Source of the DNA: Spirochaetota bacterium
Lineage (GTDB): Bacteria > Spirochaetota > UBA12135 > COTS27 > JAFLEE01
Assembly: GCA_017302015.1 (NCBI GenBank)
Contig: JAFLEE010000019.1
Coordinates: 1 to 64,000 of the forward strand
Direction of reading: 5' to 3'
DNA length: 64,000 bases
Below the pieces are notes generated by a model. The model saw only the letters and a program-made list of their open reading frames with translations, was not told where the DNA came from and ran no database searches. Below, piece by piece: positions 6,220 to 14,900 of the stretch. Position 1 is the stretch's first letter; the number at the start of each line of letters is the position of its first letter. The translations under genes and the position numbers were made by a program.

Positions 6220-7452
6220 ATGCAACTAAAACGCCCAAACCCCGATGAAATCAAGGCTTTTAAAGCGCACTTACTCGATTCCGGCCATCCCGAAAACCGG
6301 GTGGCCTGGTCCATCAAATGGCTGGAACGCTTTTTGGTGGAATGTGCGGATCCAATCTTGACGGACCAGACTGTCAACCAATATTTACATTCCCTGGAGG
6401 GGCGATTTTTAGACTGGCAGGTGAGGCAGGCGTCCGAGGTGATTTCCCGCTATGGGGCTTGGTCGGGTGGAGTGAGTTTGGATGGAGAGCCGAAGGATTC
6501 AGCGCTGATCGCCGAGGCGAAGGCGCAGATCCGCCTCCTCCACTATGCCTATCGCACCGAGCAGAGTTACCTCGATTGGCATCGGCGGTTTCTCAGGTTT
6601 CGGCGGGAGGAGGGGCTCCCCCTTGAGGCGCGTGCACTATCCTCTTTTTTGAGGAAGTTAAATGAAGGCGATGGAGTAGCCGCCTCGACCCTCAATCAGG
6701 CGCATCACGCGGTGGCCTTTCTCTTTAAGCACGTCCTTCGGAAGGAGGTGGATGCCCTGGAAGAGGTGCCGCTGGCGAAGCGGCCGAAAAGACTCCCTCA
6801 GGTCATTTCGCGGGAGGAAGTTTCTCGCCTGCTTTCGCAGATGAATGGGACCACGGGGATCATGGGTGCGCTCCTCTACGGTTGCGGATTACGACTGATG
6901 GAATGCTGCCGATTACGGATAAAAGATATCGATCTAACGGGGAAGGGGGTCATGGTTCGGGGTGGGAAGGGCGGGAAGGACCGCAGGGTGCCCTTACCGC
7001 GGCGGCTCGAAGAAATCCTCGCCCAACAGATGCGCGTGGTGAAGCTCCGGCATGAAAGCGATGCCGAGCAGGGCATCCCCGTGTCCCTTCCCGAGGGCCT
7101 TGAGCGGAAGTACCCCGGCGCGGGCCTCGAGTGGCCATGGTTCTACGTGTTCCCTTCGGGGTCGACGTGCCAGCATCCCCGCCTTGCCTTGGTGGTGCGC
7201 CACCATCTCTTCGAGGACACGCTTCAACGGGCGGTGAAGGTGGCGGGAATCCGGGCGAACCTATCGGTGCCGGCCCATTGCCATCTATTACGCCATTCCT
7301 ATGCCACCCATCTTTTGGAGGCCGGGACGGATATCCGCACCCTCCAGGAACTCCTCGGGCACCGCGATGTGTCCACCACCATGATCTATACCCACGTGAT
7401 CCAGAGGCCGGGCCAGATGGTATCAAGTCCGTTGGATCTTCTTGGGCCTTAA
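6220..7452 (+). CDS. intI: Integron integrase (IntI-type tyrosine recombinase)
   Basis: The 410-aa protein recombines attI and attC sites. Residues about 97-190 match the IntI N-terminal core-binding domain (I-R-L-L-H-Y-A-Y-R-T-E-Q-S-Y), and the rest is the catalytic domain. The visible catalytic residues are R225, H355, R358, H381 and Y390. The IntI-specific insertion is present as L-E-R-K-Y-P-G-A-G-L-E-W-P-W-F (about 294-308). The C-terminus I-Y-T-H-V...S-S-P-L-D-L-L is also typical. The protein is about 70 residues longer than class 1 IntI because of an extra N-terminal segment (1-95) with W-x-x-x-W-L-E-R-F-L, which looks like a second core-binding-like helical domain. It is divergent from the cassette array, the standard integron layout, and its G+C resembles the genome, not the cassettes. 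Confidence 0.95.
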   Translation: MQLKRPNPDEIKAFKAHLLDSGHPENRVAWSIKWLERFLVECADPILTDQTVNQYLHSLEGRFLDWQVRQASEVISRYGAWSGGVSLDGEPKDSALIAEAKAQIRLLHYAYRTEQSYLDWHRRFLRFRREEGLPLEARALSSFLRKLNEGDGVAASTLNQAHHAVAFLFKHVLRKEVDALEEVPLAKRPKRLPQVISREEVSRLLSQMNGTTGIMGALLYGCGLRLMECCRLRIKDIDLTGKGVMVRGGKGGKDRRVPLPRRLEEILAQQMRVVKLRHESDAEQGIPVSLPEGLERKYPGAGLEWPWFYVFPSGSTCQHPRLALVVRHHLFEDTLQRAVKVAGIRANLSVPAHCHLLRHSYATHLLEAGTDIRTLQELLGHRDVSTTMIYTHVIQRPGQMVSSPLDLLGP

Positions 7453-7805
7453 GGAAGGTTCTAAGAATTGGATCGATTGGATTTCAGAGGCGAATCCCTC
7501 TGACTTGATGTGTTGAGGAGTTCCCGCCGTTGAAGATGCGGGAATGATTGGGTGGCGGGAAAAAGCGTCTTGAGGCGTTTTAAGGTTCGATAGGATGGAT
7601 CTCGCGAATGGCGCATTGGGGATGATGACCCTGTTTGCGCGAGGGATGCGTAGGGGAAGCCTGCCGCAGGCAGGCCGCAGCGAAGCGGAGCCCGAAGCAG
7701 CCCGACCCCGCAAGTTGGGTGGGGTGTGGAGAGGGGAAGCAGGAGCGGGGGCGCGCCCGAAAGTATCGGGAAATACCCTTTGCGCGTGTTTTGTACGCCC
7801 CGGCG
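7453..7805. other. Intergenic region with palindromes
   Basis: There is no gene here. It contains an inverted repeat CCCGC...GCGGG soon after the integrase stop (about 7524-7542) and a perfect palindrome GCCTGCC-GCA-GGCAGGC at 7659-7675 followed by GC-rich sequence. These may terminate intI and the leftward cytochrome gene, but there is no T-run. Confidence 0.5.
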
Positions 7806-8204
7806 CTATTTGTAATTTTCCCTCATGTGGATGATGTAGCGCGAGATCGCCATGCGCTCTTCCAGCGAGAGGAAGGGGTTCTTCGGCATGGCGGACTTCA
7901 CGTTCGTGAGGCCCGTGCGGATGGTGGCGGCCATGGCTTCCTGGGAACTGCCCTGCAGGTAGGCGTTCGTCAGGCGGAAATCCATGGGCGGCGGCACCAG
8001 GCGGGAGGCTCGATCGCCATTCCCGTGGCCCGCGATCCCGTGGCACGCCGCGCAGCCCCGGATATGGTAGAGGGAGCGCCCCTGGAGGAGTTCATCGCGC
8101 TCGGCCTGGGGCATGGCGGCGAGGGCCGCGGGCATTTGGGGTCTTTGGGGCGAACACGCGGCGAGGAACAGCATGAGAAAGAGGGCGAAGGAAGTTCGGC
8201 GCAT
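7806..8204 (-). CDS. c-type cytochrome lipoprotein, 132 aa
   Basis: The N-terminus has a lipoprotein signal ending L-A-A-C (Cys at about 17). One haem c motif C-A-A-C-H lies at about residues 51-55, and S-A-M-P-K-N-P-F provides a likely distal Met ligand at about 105. This is the layout of a small class I cytochrome c anchored outside the cytoplasmic membrane, carrying electrons in the respiratory chain. It is divergent from a second cytochrome of the same build at 8333-8749, with 128 nt between them. No strong Shine-Dalgarno precedes the ATG at 8204. The partner is unknown; the neighbouring DUF420 gene hints at a terminal oxidase context. Confidence 0.88.
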   Translation of the reverse strand: MRRTSFALFLMLFLAACSPQRPQMPAALAAMPQAERDELLQGRSLYHIRGCAACHGIAGHGNGDRASRLVPPPMDFRLTNAYLQGSSQEAMAATIRTGLTNVKSAMPKNPFLSLEERMAISRYIIHMRENYK

Positions 8205-8332
8205 GGGGTATCATTTCATGGATTGGCGCCTGCGGCCCACGACAGTCGCGGTGGGACGGCTTTCCGGTTTTGTCGGCGGGGTTTGATAATATCGTGGCCT
8301 AGGAGTACATTCTCTCACTATAGGAGACCCGC

Positions 8333-8749
8333 GTGAAAGTGATCCTGGCCCTTCCCATTTTCGCCCTCTTGGCGTTGCTCCCCGCCGGCTGTGGAGGGTC
8401 CCGATTGGTCACCGTTGCCGTGGGGGGGCAGGAGCCGTCAGATCCCGCTTCTGGCCGCAGTCTCTTCATGCGCAGCGGCTGCTTCCAATGCCATGGGATG
8501 GGCGGGGAAGGGGACGGCGCCATGGCGGCTTCGCTTCGCAATCCTCCCCGGGATTTCCGCAAGGTCGATGCCTTCAAGGGCGGCACCCAGGTGCGCCAGA
8601 TCGCCTTCACCATCAAGTACGCCAGCCAGTGGAGCCGTGTGACGAACCAAAGCCTGGAGGGGATGCCCGATTTCTCCCAATTGCCCGACGGCGAATTGAT
8701 GGCCCTCGCTTCCTACGTGAAGTACCTCCAGACCAATCAAGCGCGGTGA
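8333..8749 (+). CDS. c-type cytochrome lipoprotein, 138 aa
   Basis: GTG start with AGGAG seven nt upstream. The lipoprotein signal ends L-P-A-G-C (Cys about 20), the haem motif C-F-Q-C-H sits near residues 50-54, and L-E-G-M-P-D-F supplies the probable axial Met near 107. It is similar in order of elements to the divergent 7806-8204 protein (the G-x-G-D-G/R segment after the haem motif and D-F-R before the middle), so the two are probably paralogues. It is co-directional with the DUF420 gene 70 nt downstream. Role: electron carrier at the outer face of the inner membrane or in the periplasm. Confidence 0.9.
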   Translation: MKVILALPIFALLALLPAGCGGSRLVTVAVGGQEPSDPASGRSLFMRSGCFQCHGMGGEGDGAMAASLRNPPRDFRKVDAFKGGTQVRQIAFTIKYASQWSRVTNQSLEGMPDFSQLPDGELMALASYVKYLQTNQAR

Positions 8750-8818
8750 GCCGTGCGAGCGTGTATACTATAGAAGAAAGTGCCACGATAAGCGTGGAAC
8801 GAAGAAGCGGAGTCAAGC

Positions 8819-9361
8819 ATGTCCTATGAGTCCATGAACGGCAAAGCGGGTGGGATAGTCTGGCGGCGGCGCGCCATCATCGGCCTCTCCATCGCGGTGC
8901 CCCTGGCGGTGGCCGCTCTATTCCGGGTGCATCTCCCCGGGCATGATCTCTCTTTCCTTCCTCCGATCTATGCGGGCATCAACGGGGTCACGGCGCTGCT
9001 CCTCATCGCGGCGGTCTGGGCGGTGCGCCACGGGCGCCGCTCCCTCCACCAGGGCCTCATGAAGACTTGCATCGGGCTCTCCGCCTCTTTTCTCGCCATG
9101 TATGTCGCCTATCATATGACGAGCGAGACCACCCATTACGGCGGGGTCGGGCCCGCACGGGCCGTTTACTTCTTTATCCTCATCACCCATATCGCCTTCT
9201 CCACGGCCATCACCCCCCTCGTGCTCCTCACCTTCTCCCGGGCCCTCGACGGGCGCTTCGATCGCCACAAAGCCCTCGCGAGGTTCACCTTCCCGATCTG
9301 GCTCTACACTTCGGTCACGGGCGTCGTGGTCTATTGGATGATCCGGCCCTATTACCACTGA
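8819..9361 (+). CDS. DUF420-family membrane protein, 180 aa
   Basis: Five hydrophobic spans are visible (about residues 17-37, 48-68, 82-101, 116-138 and 156-175), with conserved histidines in H-Q-G-L-M-K, Y-H-M-T-S-E and I-T-H-I-A-F-S. This is the pattern of the DUF420 family (YozB/CtaM-like), whose genes often accompany haem-copper oxidase and cytochrome c genes and are thought to help oxidase assembly. GGAG lies upstream of the ATG. It probably forms an operon with the cytochrome c at 8333-8749. No oxidase subunit is present in this window. Confidence 0.82.
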   Translation: MSYESMNGKAGGIVWRRRAIIGLSIAVPLAVAALFRVHLPGHDLSFLPPIYAGINGVTALLLIAAVWAVRHGRRSLHQGLMKTCIGLSASFLAMYVAYHMTSETTHYGGVGPARAVYFFILITHIAFSTAITPLVLLTFSRALDGRFDRHKALARFTFPIWLYTSVTGVVVYWMIRPYYH

Positions 9362-9390
9362 GGCGTATCTCTCCGCCGTCGTCGACCCCG

Positions 9391-10209
9391 ATGCCCCTCG
9401 CCAAGATCCTCGAAGCGCGGCAGGCCCCGGGCGTAATTTGGGATCGCCGCTCGAGGGGGATGGAGCGCTCCCACCGCCACGAGGAACTCGAGATGAACCT
9501 GGTGCGCGGCGGCCGGGCCACCTACCTCCTCGGCCGGGAGCGCATCGAACTCGCCCCGAGGAGCCTCGTGTGGTTCTTCCCCGACGAAGAGCACCTGCTT
9601 GTCGAGACGACCCCCGATTTCCGCATGTGGCTCGGCATTTGGCAGCCCGATTTCCCCGCGCTCCTCGCACGGGAGGGGGGGCCGGCGGCCCTCGCTGCGC
9701 GCCGCGGTTTAGTCCACCACCGCCGGCTTCCCGCCGTTTCCTTCGAGGGGCTATCCCAACTCTGCGAAGCCGTCTCTTCGTCAACCCCCGCGGCGGCCCA
9801 GGCTGCCCACCGGTTCCTGCTCCACCGCGCCTGGCAACTCTTTGGCGAGTCGCCCTCGGAGGCGGGCACCGACGTGCATCCCGCCGTCGCCCGGGCCGCC
9901 TCCATCCTCCAGGAGGAGCAGGATCTTTCCGTGGGCGAATTGGCCCGGCGCCTCGAGCTCACCCCGGACCATCTTGGGCGCCTGTTTCGCAAGCAACTCG
10001 GCCTTTCCCTCGGGGAGTACCGCACCCGCGAGCGCCTCCTTCGCGTGCGCGAACGGGTGAGCTTAGGCGGGGCGGATCTCACCGCCGCGGCCCTCGCCAG
10101 CGGATTCGGGAGCTATAGCGCTTTCTACCGGGCCTGGAAACGCGCCCACGGGGAATCCCCCCTCCAAGTCTTGGGGCGCCCCGTGGCCCCTCAGCCCGGC
10201 CCGAGGTAG
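9391..10209 (+). CDS. AraC-family transcriptional regulator, 272 aa
   Basis: The N-terminal half is a cupin-like sensor domain (H-R-H-E-E-L-E near residue 30, and P-D-E-E-H near 70), typical of sugar-sensing AraC proteins. The C-terminal about 100 residues are two helix-turn-helix units ending G-F-G-S-Y-S-A-F-Y-R-A-W-K-R, the second AraC recognition region. The frame is open much further upstream inside the DUF420 gene; ATG 9391 was chosen because it gives the normal family length and starts 30 nt after the preceding stop. It overlaps tail to tail by 19 nt with the regulator on the other strand. Confidence 0.88.
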   Translation: MPLAKILEARQAPGVIWDRRSRGMERSHRHEELEMNLVRGGRATYLLGRERIELAPRSLVWFFPDEEHLLVETTPDFRMWLGIWQPDFPALLAREGGPAALAARRGLVHHRRLPAVSFEGLSQLCEAVSSSTPAAAQAAHRFLLHRAWQLFGESPSEAGTDVHPAVARAASILQEEQDLSVGELARRLELTPDHLGRLFRKQLGLSLGEYRTRERLLRVRERVSLGGADLTAAALASGFGSYSAFYRAWKRAHGESPLQVLGRPVAPQPGPR

Positions 10210-11057
10210 CGATTGCGGAATGCGCCGGGCGTCTCTCCGGTGCGGCGCTTGAATTGGCGGAGGAAGGCGAAGACTTCCGGGTACCCCAGCCTTTCGGCGA
10301 TGGCCGTGGCCGAGAGGCCCCGATCCATGAGGAGGAGCTTGGCCCGGTCCATCTTTTCGGAGAGCCTGTAGTCCTTCGGGGAGAGCCCGGTGGCTTCCTT
10401 GAAGATCCTTCGGAATTTCTCGTAGGGCATGCCCGACGCCCGGGCGACGGCCTCCATCGAAAGCGGCTGGTCGAGTTTTGCGGCGAGGAGGGCGCGGGCC
10501 CTGTCGAGGACGAGGCCGTCGCCTCGGCGCCTGCTGGAAGCCTCGACCTCCCGTTCCACCATGCGGAAGATATCGAGGAGGGCGATGAGGCGCGCCGCAT
10601 AGTGGCGGGCCCGGTGGAAAGCCGCACTCGCCTCGCGCAGGGCCGCGAAAAGCGGCGCGGGATCGGCGAGGCGGAAACTTCGGCGGGAGGGATCGAGGAG
10701 AGAAAACTCGACCAGAACCGCATAGATGGACGGGGGGGCCACGATGGCGAACTCGCTATAGCCTCCGGCGCGATAATGGATGGAATGGCGCAACCCCGGC
10801 GCCCGCCACAGCAGCGTCCCGGGTTCGAGGGGGATGGATTCTCCCTGGGGCGTGGTGAAATCGGCCCCGCCCCGGGCCGTGAGGGAAAAGCGGAAATCCT
10901 GGTAGGCCACCCCCCGGGCCGCCGACGACAGGGCCCGGTGGGCCGGCACGCGCCAGGGTCCGAGGATGAGGATTTGGGTTCCCGAGCGCCCCGCGAGGAG
11001 CGACGAACGCAGGAATCCGAGGAGGGGATCGCTCGCGGGCATCCCCAAATCTGCCAT
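10191..11057 (-). CDS. AraC-family transcriptional regulator, 288 aa
   Basis: It has an N-terminal ligand-binding domain of about 180 aa (H-S-I-H-Y-R-A-G near residue 92) and a C-terminal double helix-turn-helix (L-S-M-E-A-V-A-R-A-S-G-M, then A-T-A-I-A-E-R-L-G-Y-P-E-V-F-A-F-L-R-Q-F-K). It is transcribed divergently from the exported protein / GH2-like operon starting at 11137, only 79 nt away, so that operon is the likely target. The 3' end overlaps the convergent AraC gene by 19 nt. GAGGGGG before the ATG may serve as ribosome-binding site. Confidence 0.88.
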   Translation of the reverse strand: MADLGMPASDPLLGFLRSSLLAGRSGTQILILGPWRVPAHRALSSAARGVAYQDFRFSLTARGGADFTTPQGESIPLEPGTLLWRAPGLRHSIHYRAGGYSEFAIVAPPSIYAVLVEFSLLDPSRRSFRLADPAPLFAALREASAAFHRARHYAARLIALLDIFRMVEREVEASSRRRGDGLVLDRARALLAAKLDQPLSMEAVARASGMPYEKFRRIFKEATGLSPKDYRLSEKMDRAKLLLMDRGLSATAIAERLGYPEVFAFLRQFKRRTGETPGAFRNRYLGPG

Positions 11058-11099
11058 ACCCCCTCGTCTTTTGCCATAGGGCCCCCGCGGGCTCCGGCC

Positions 11100-11105
11100 T
11101 ATAAT
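11100..11105 (+). promoter_or_regulatory. -10 element (TATAAT) of the GH2-like operon
   Basis: A perfect TATAAT lies 31 nt upstream of the GTG start of the 11137-11976 gene. No matching -35 is visible at 16-18 nt, which fits an activator-dependent promoter controlled by the divergent AraC gene. Confidence 0.5.
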
Positions 11106-11136
11106 TTAGGAAAAGACCGAGCCCCTTGGAGTCCCC

Positions 11137-11976
11137 GTGAAACGATCTCGACTTAGATTGTGGACCTTGGCCCCAGCCGTTGCGATCCTCGCCTGGTGCA
11201 CCGCCGCGCCTGTGACCCGGAGCCTCCCCCTGGATTTCGGCGCCTACTCCGTGAAGGTGGACGCCTTCGGCGTGGTGAAGGACGTTTCCGTGGACGGGCG
11301 GGTCTGGATCTCCCTCGTGCACCTCATCGATACCGGCAATTACGAGGGGCGGGTCGGGAACACCCGGGTTTGGCAGGGTGAGAAGGAGATCGAGGTGGCG
11401 GGGGGCGCCACGTCCCTGGAGCGGGTGGACGGGGGCCTTCGGCTGACCCGGTCCGCTCTCGTGGGGAACGCCCAGTACCCCGATTTCGTCGCCTACCGGG
11501 AAACCCTGGTCCTGGGAACCAACGGCCTCCTCGAGTTCGAATACCTGCTCACGATGAGACAGGACGTGGTCTACCTCAGTTTCGCCTTCCCCCAGATCCG
11601 CGTTTCCCTCCCCATGCCCGCGCTCCTGGACCGCCCGATCCGCCTCGTCGACAAGGACGAGATCCCGTCCCTCTTTACCTTCATCGACGATCCCAAGCAG
11701 ATGAAGGGGACGCGCCTGCCCTGGGTGCAGGCCTTCGACCTTCTGGTGGCCCCGCTTCGCATCCTCTCCATCCGCTCCTCCTTCCCGACGATCTCCGTCA
11801 GCGATTCCCGCGCATGGGGCGGCAACGACTTCGACCTCCGCTCCAGCGGTCCGCTGCCCGAGTGGAAGGAGAAGTTCCCGGTGGTCCGGGGCGCCACCAA
11901 GAAGATCGACCTTTCGATCCAATTGCCCCTCGCCCGAGCGGCGGTCGTCCCCGCCCTCCAGGAGCCCGCCCCATGA
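11137..11976 (+). CDS. Exported protein of unknown function, 279 aa
   Basis: GTG start with TTGGAG seven nt upstream. Basic N-terminus and hydrophobic core (residues 8-24), so a signal peptide is likely. The rest is rich in beta-strand-like segments and could be a beta-sandwich domain, but I recognise no family. The stop overlaps the ATG of the following GH2-like gene (ATGA), so the two are translationally coupled and probably act together on the same polysaccharide outside the cytoplasm. Confidence 0.75.
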   Translation: MKRSRLRLWTLAPAVAILAWCTAAPVTRSLPLDFGAYSVKVDAFGVVKDVSVDGRVWISLVHLIDTGNYEGRVGNTRVWQGEKEIEVAGGATSLERVDGGLRLTRSALVGNAQYPDFVAYRETLVLGTNGLLEFEYLLTMRQDVVYLSFAFPQIRVSLPMPALLDRPIRLVDKDEIPSLFTFIDDPKQMKGTRLPWVQAFDLLVAPLRILSIRSSFPTISVSDSRAWGGNDFDLRSSGPLPEWKEKFPVVRGATKKIDLSIQLPLARAAVVPALQEPAP

Positions 11977-14900
11977 AACCCTCGCGCAAGACCCTCGCCG
12001 CCCTCGCCCTTTTCGGAGGCATGCTCATGGCCGAGTTCACCCTGGAACCCCGGGAAAGTTACGTCCCCGCGAAAACTCGGATCCCGGGCTTCGAGGCCGC
12101 GCGCCGGCCGGAGGAAGGTTTCTTGTTCGCGCCCGTGCCCGATTCTTGGAAGGTCACCCCGCTCGACGGGCGTTGGCGGGTGCTCCTGGCGACCCACGAG
12201 GCCGCGGTCGATTACCTGGCCATCGACGAGCATTTCGGCCCGGTGAAGATCGCCGACCTCTTCGCCCAGGGAGACGCCTACCCCGGCCTCATTTCGTTCC
12301 CGGTGCCCTGGTCCCTCTCCTTCCAGAAGCAGGCCGACGGCACGGTCAAGGAGTTTCGGGGCTTCGGCTATTACACCCGGGAATTCGAGGTGCCTGCCTT
12401 CGGGAAAGACCAGGCGCTCTTCCTCTGCTTCGAGGGCGCGGGGTGGCGCACCGACGCCTGGGTAGACGGCCAATACCTCGGCTCCCACCAGGGCCCTTTC
12501 GCCTCCTTCGAGTTCGATCTGAGCAAGGCCGTGAAACCCGGGGCGAAGGCGCGCCTGGTGGTGAAGACCCTCCACACCCGCTACGGCCTCTCCTACCTGG
12601 GGGACCTCGATGTGGGGATCATCGCCCCGGTGCGGCTCATGGTGCGCGACGCCCTCCACGCCAAGAACGTGCGCGTGAAGCCCGATTTCGCCAACGGGAG
12701 CCTGCAGGTGCGCTTCGTGGCGTCGAACCCGGCCCGCCTGCCCGCCGCCCCCGTCTCGGCGACGGTGGAAGGGCCCAGAGGCGAGCGGCTGGGGAGTTTC
12801 AAGGGGAACCTGCCCTTGGCCGGCGAGCCGATATTCTCCATCCCCCTGGCGAACCCGCAGCCTTGGTCCCCCGAGAACCCCGCCCTGCTCACCTTGAAAC
12901 TCTACCTCGGGGGCCATCCCGCGGCGGTGGTGCGCTTCGGGTGGCGCAGCCTCGAGATCAAGGCCGGCGAAGACGGGCGCCAGCATTTCATGCTCAACGG
13001 GCAACGCCTTTATGCCCGGGGCTTCGAGTTCGATACCTGCTGGAATTTCCGCAAGGCCGCCCGTGCGCTGCCCATCGAGGAGGGCGGTTGGGGCTACAAC
13101 CGCGCGGGGTGGCTGCGCGAGGCCCTGCTCGTGATGAAGTTCGCCAACGTGAACGTGCTGCGCCCCCATTCGATGAATAATTTCCATGGGGAGACCTTCT
13201 ACCGTCTCTGCGACGAACTCGGCTTCCTGGTCAACCTCGACTGGAACGGGAGCCAATACCATTTCTCGCCCGTCCAGAAGGGCCAGCGCGGGCAGGACCA
13301 CCGCATCGAGAGCCTGGAGAAGACGCTGCCGTCGTTCCGGGAGGTCCTCGCGCGCCTGCACAACCACCCCTCCCTCGGTTTCATCAGTTTCGGGAACGAA
13401 CTCTACGACTGGGAACTCTCCCCGGGGCGGACCTACGACCCCGTGCTCACCCAGTACTACGAGGCCCAGAAGGCCGGCGACCTGTGGAACCGCCCGGCCA
13501 GCGGGTCCTCCGGGCGCCCCGTGTACGCGGGCCGCGCCCCCGTGGATTTCGTCGACCACCACCAGTACATCGGCGTCTACTACGGGTCGTGGCAGGAGGT
13601 GCGGCGCTACCTGCGCGAGACGCGCTCGATGATCCAGGACCGCTTCGGGGCCGCGCTGCCCTTCGTGAACTACGAGACCGGCGACGTCGCCGATTTCCGA
13701 GTCCATGCGGCCAATTTCCTCGAATGGGCCCCCGATCTGCGCAAGGACGTTTTCGACAAGGCCCTCTTCATCCGCAATGTCCAGGACAAGAGCGATATCA
13801 AGGCCTGGGCGCGCCTGGCCTTCAATACCGGCGGCCTGCGGCCCTATCTCTGCGCGCTCCCCGAGTACCGCGCGCGCAAGAGCGACCTCATGGTGAAGCG
13901 CTACCTCGAACTCTTCCGCGTAAACCGAGACCTCACCGACGGGGTGTCCCTCAACACGATGTCGTTCACCCTGGCGAGCGTCGTCGACCCCGACTACCGA
14001 AGCGGGACGGGGGGGCCCCGCGTGCAGCCCTGGCCCGACGGCTCGGATCTCGTGCTCACCGACCCGGTCTACCGGTTCCGCGCGGCTTTCTCCCCGGTGC
14101 AGGCTTTCCTCGACCTGGAGCACGCCCACCCGATCGCAGGCCAGACGGTCAAGGCCTCCCTCGTGTTGGTGAACGATTCCGAGAAAGGGGCTTCGTTCGA
14201 CCTCAGCCTGCAGTGGCGCGGCCCCGACGGCAAGGCCCGCGCCCCTTGGGTGAAGGGGGGCTTTTCGTTGGCCGCCGGCGCCCACCTAAGGCAAGCTTTC
14301 CCGATCGAAGTGCCCGCCGACCTCACGAGCGGCAAGCAGGTCCTGGAGGTCTACCTCTCCTCCGCCGGCGTGAAAATCTCGGAGAATTCCTACGACTTCT
14401 ACATGCTCTCGCCCCGGGACCGCCGAACGCGCTTCCCCGCGAAGAAAGTGGCCGTCTACGACTTGGTGGCGAGCCGTTTCGCCGGATTCGGCATGGCCAG
14501 CACCAAGGGCATGCTCGAGCAATTGGGGATCCCCCACGACCTCATCACCAATTTCGAACGCCTCGCGGAGTACCCGGTCCTCCTCATCGGGGCCAATTCC
14601 TTCGACGCCGGGCTCATGAAATCGGGCGAGGCCCTGCACCGCTGGCTATTGGCCGGCGGGCGCCTGGCGGTCTTCGAGCAGACCACGGGGTCGGCCGTGC
14701 CTTGGAGCCCTGAGGACCGCATCACCGTGCTCGGCAAAAGTTCCTTCGTCGAGCATTGGTACCCCAAGCACCCGCTTTTCCGGGGGATCGAGAACGAGAT
14801 GGCCTGGGAATCCCCGGCGGGACGCAACGGCGCGCTCTTCGACACCTGCCTCGAACTAAATGATTCCTTCCTCTCCGTCGCCGCCGTGGCCCATTTCCAG

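Larger units (their letters stand above)
1..7452 (-). mobile_element. Chromosomal-type integron: cassette array plus intI
   Basis: An integron integrase gene (6220-7452, +) is divergent from a run of gene cassettes whose ORFs all lie on the minus strand, reading away from attI. Eleven attC sites were delimited by RYYYAAC / GTTRRRY-like core pairs flanking imperfect inverted repeats. Cassette boundaries, taken at the core crossover points, from attI leftwards are 5871-6124, 5600-5870, 4779-5599, 4014-4778, 3150-4013, 2897-3149, 2335-2896, 2064-2334, 1465-2063, 1212-1464, 941-1211 and a partial cassette ending at 940. The array runs off the left edge. The region is clearly AT-richer than the flanking genome, as is usual for imported cassettes. 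No transposase is seen, so a sedentary chromosomal integron is the best reading. Confidence 0.9.

Noticed and set aside
11571-14285. Very long minus-strand ORF (904 codons) opposite the GH2-like gene
   Set aside because: Shadow frame of high-GC codon bias; Gly/Arg/His-rich product, no motif, while the plus strand has a complete glycosidase.
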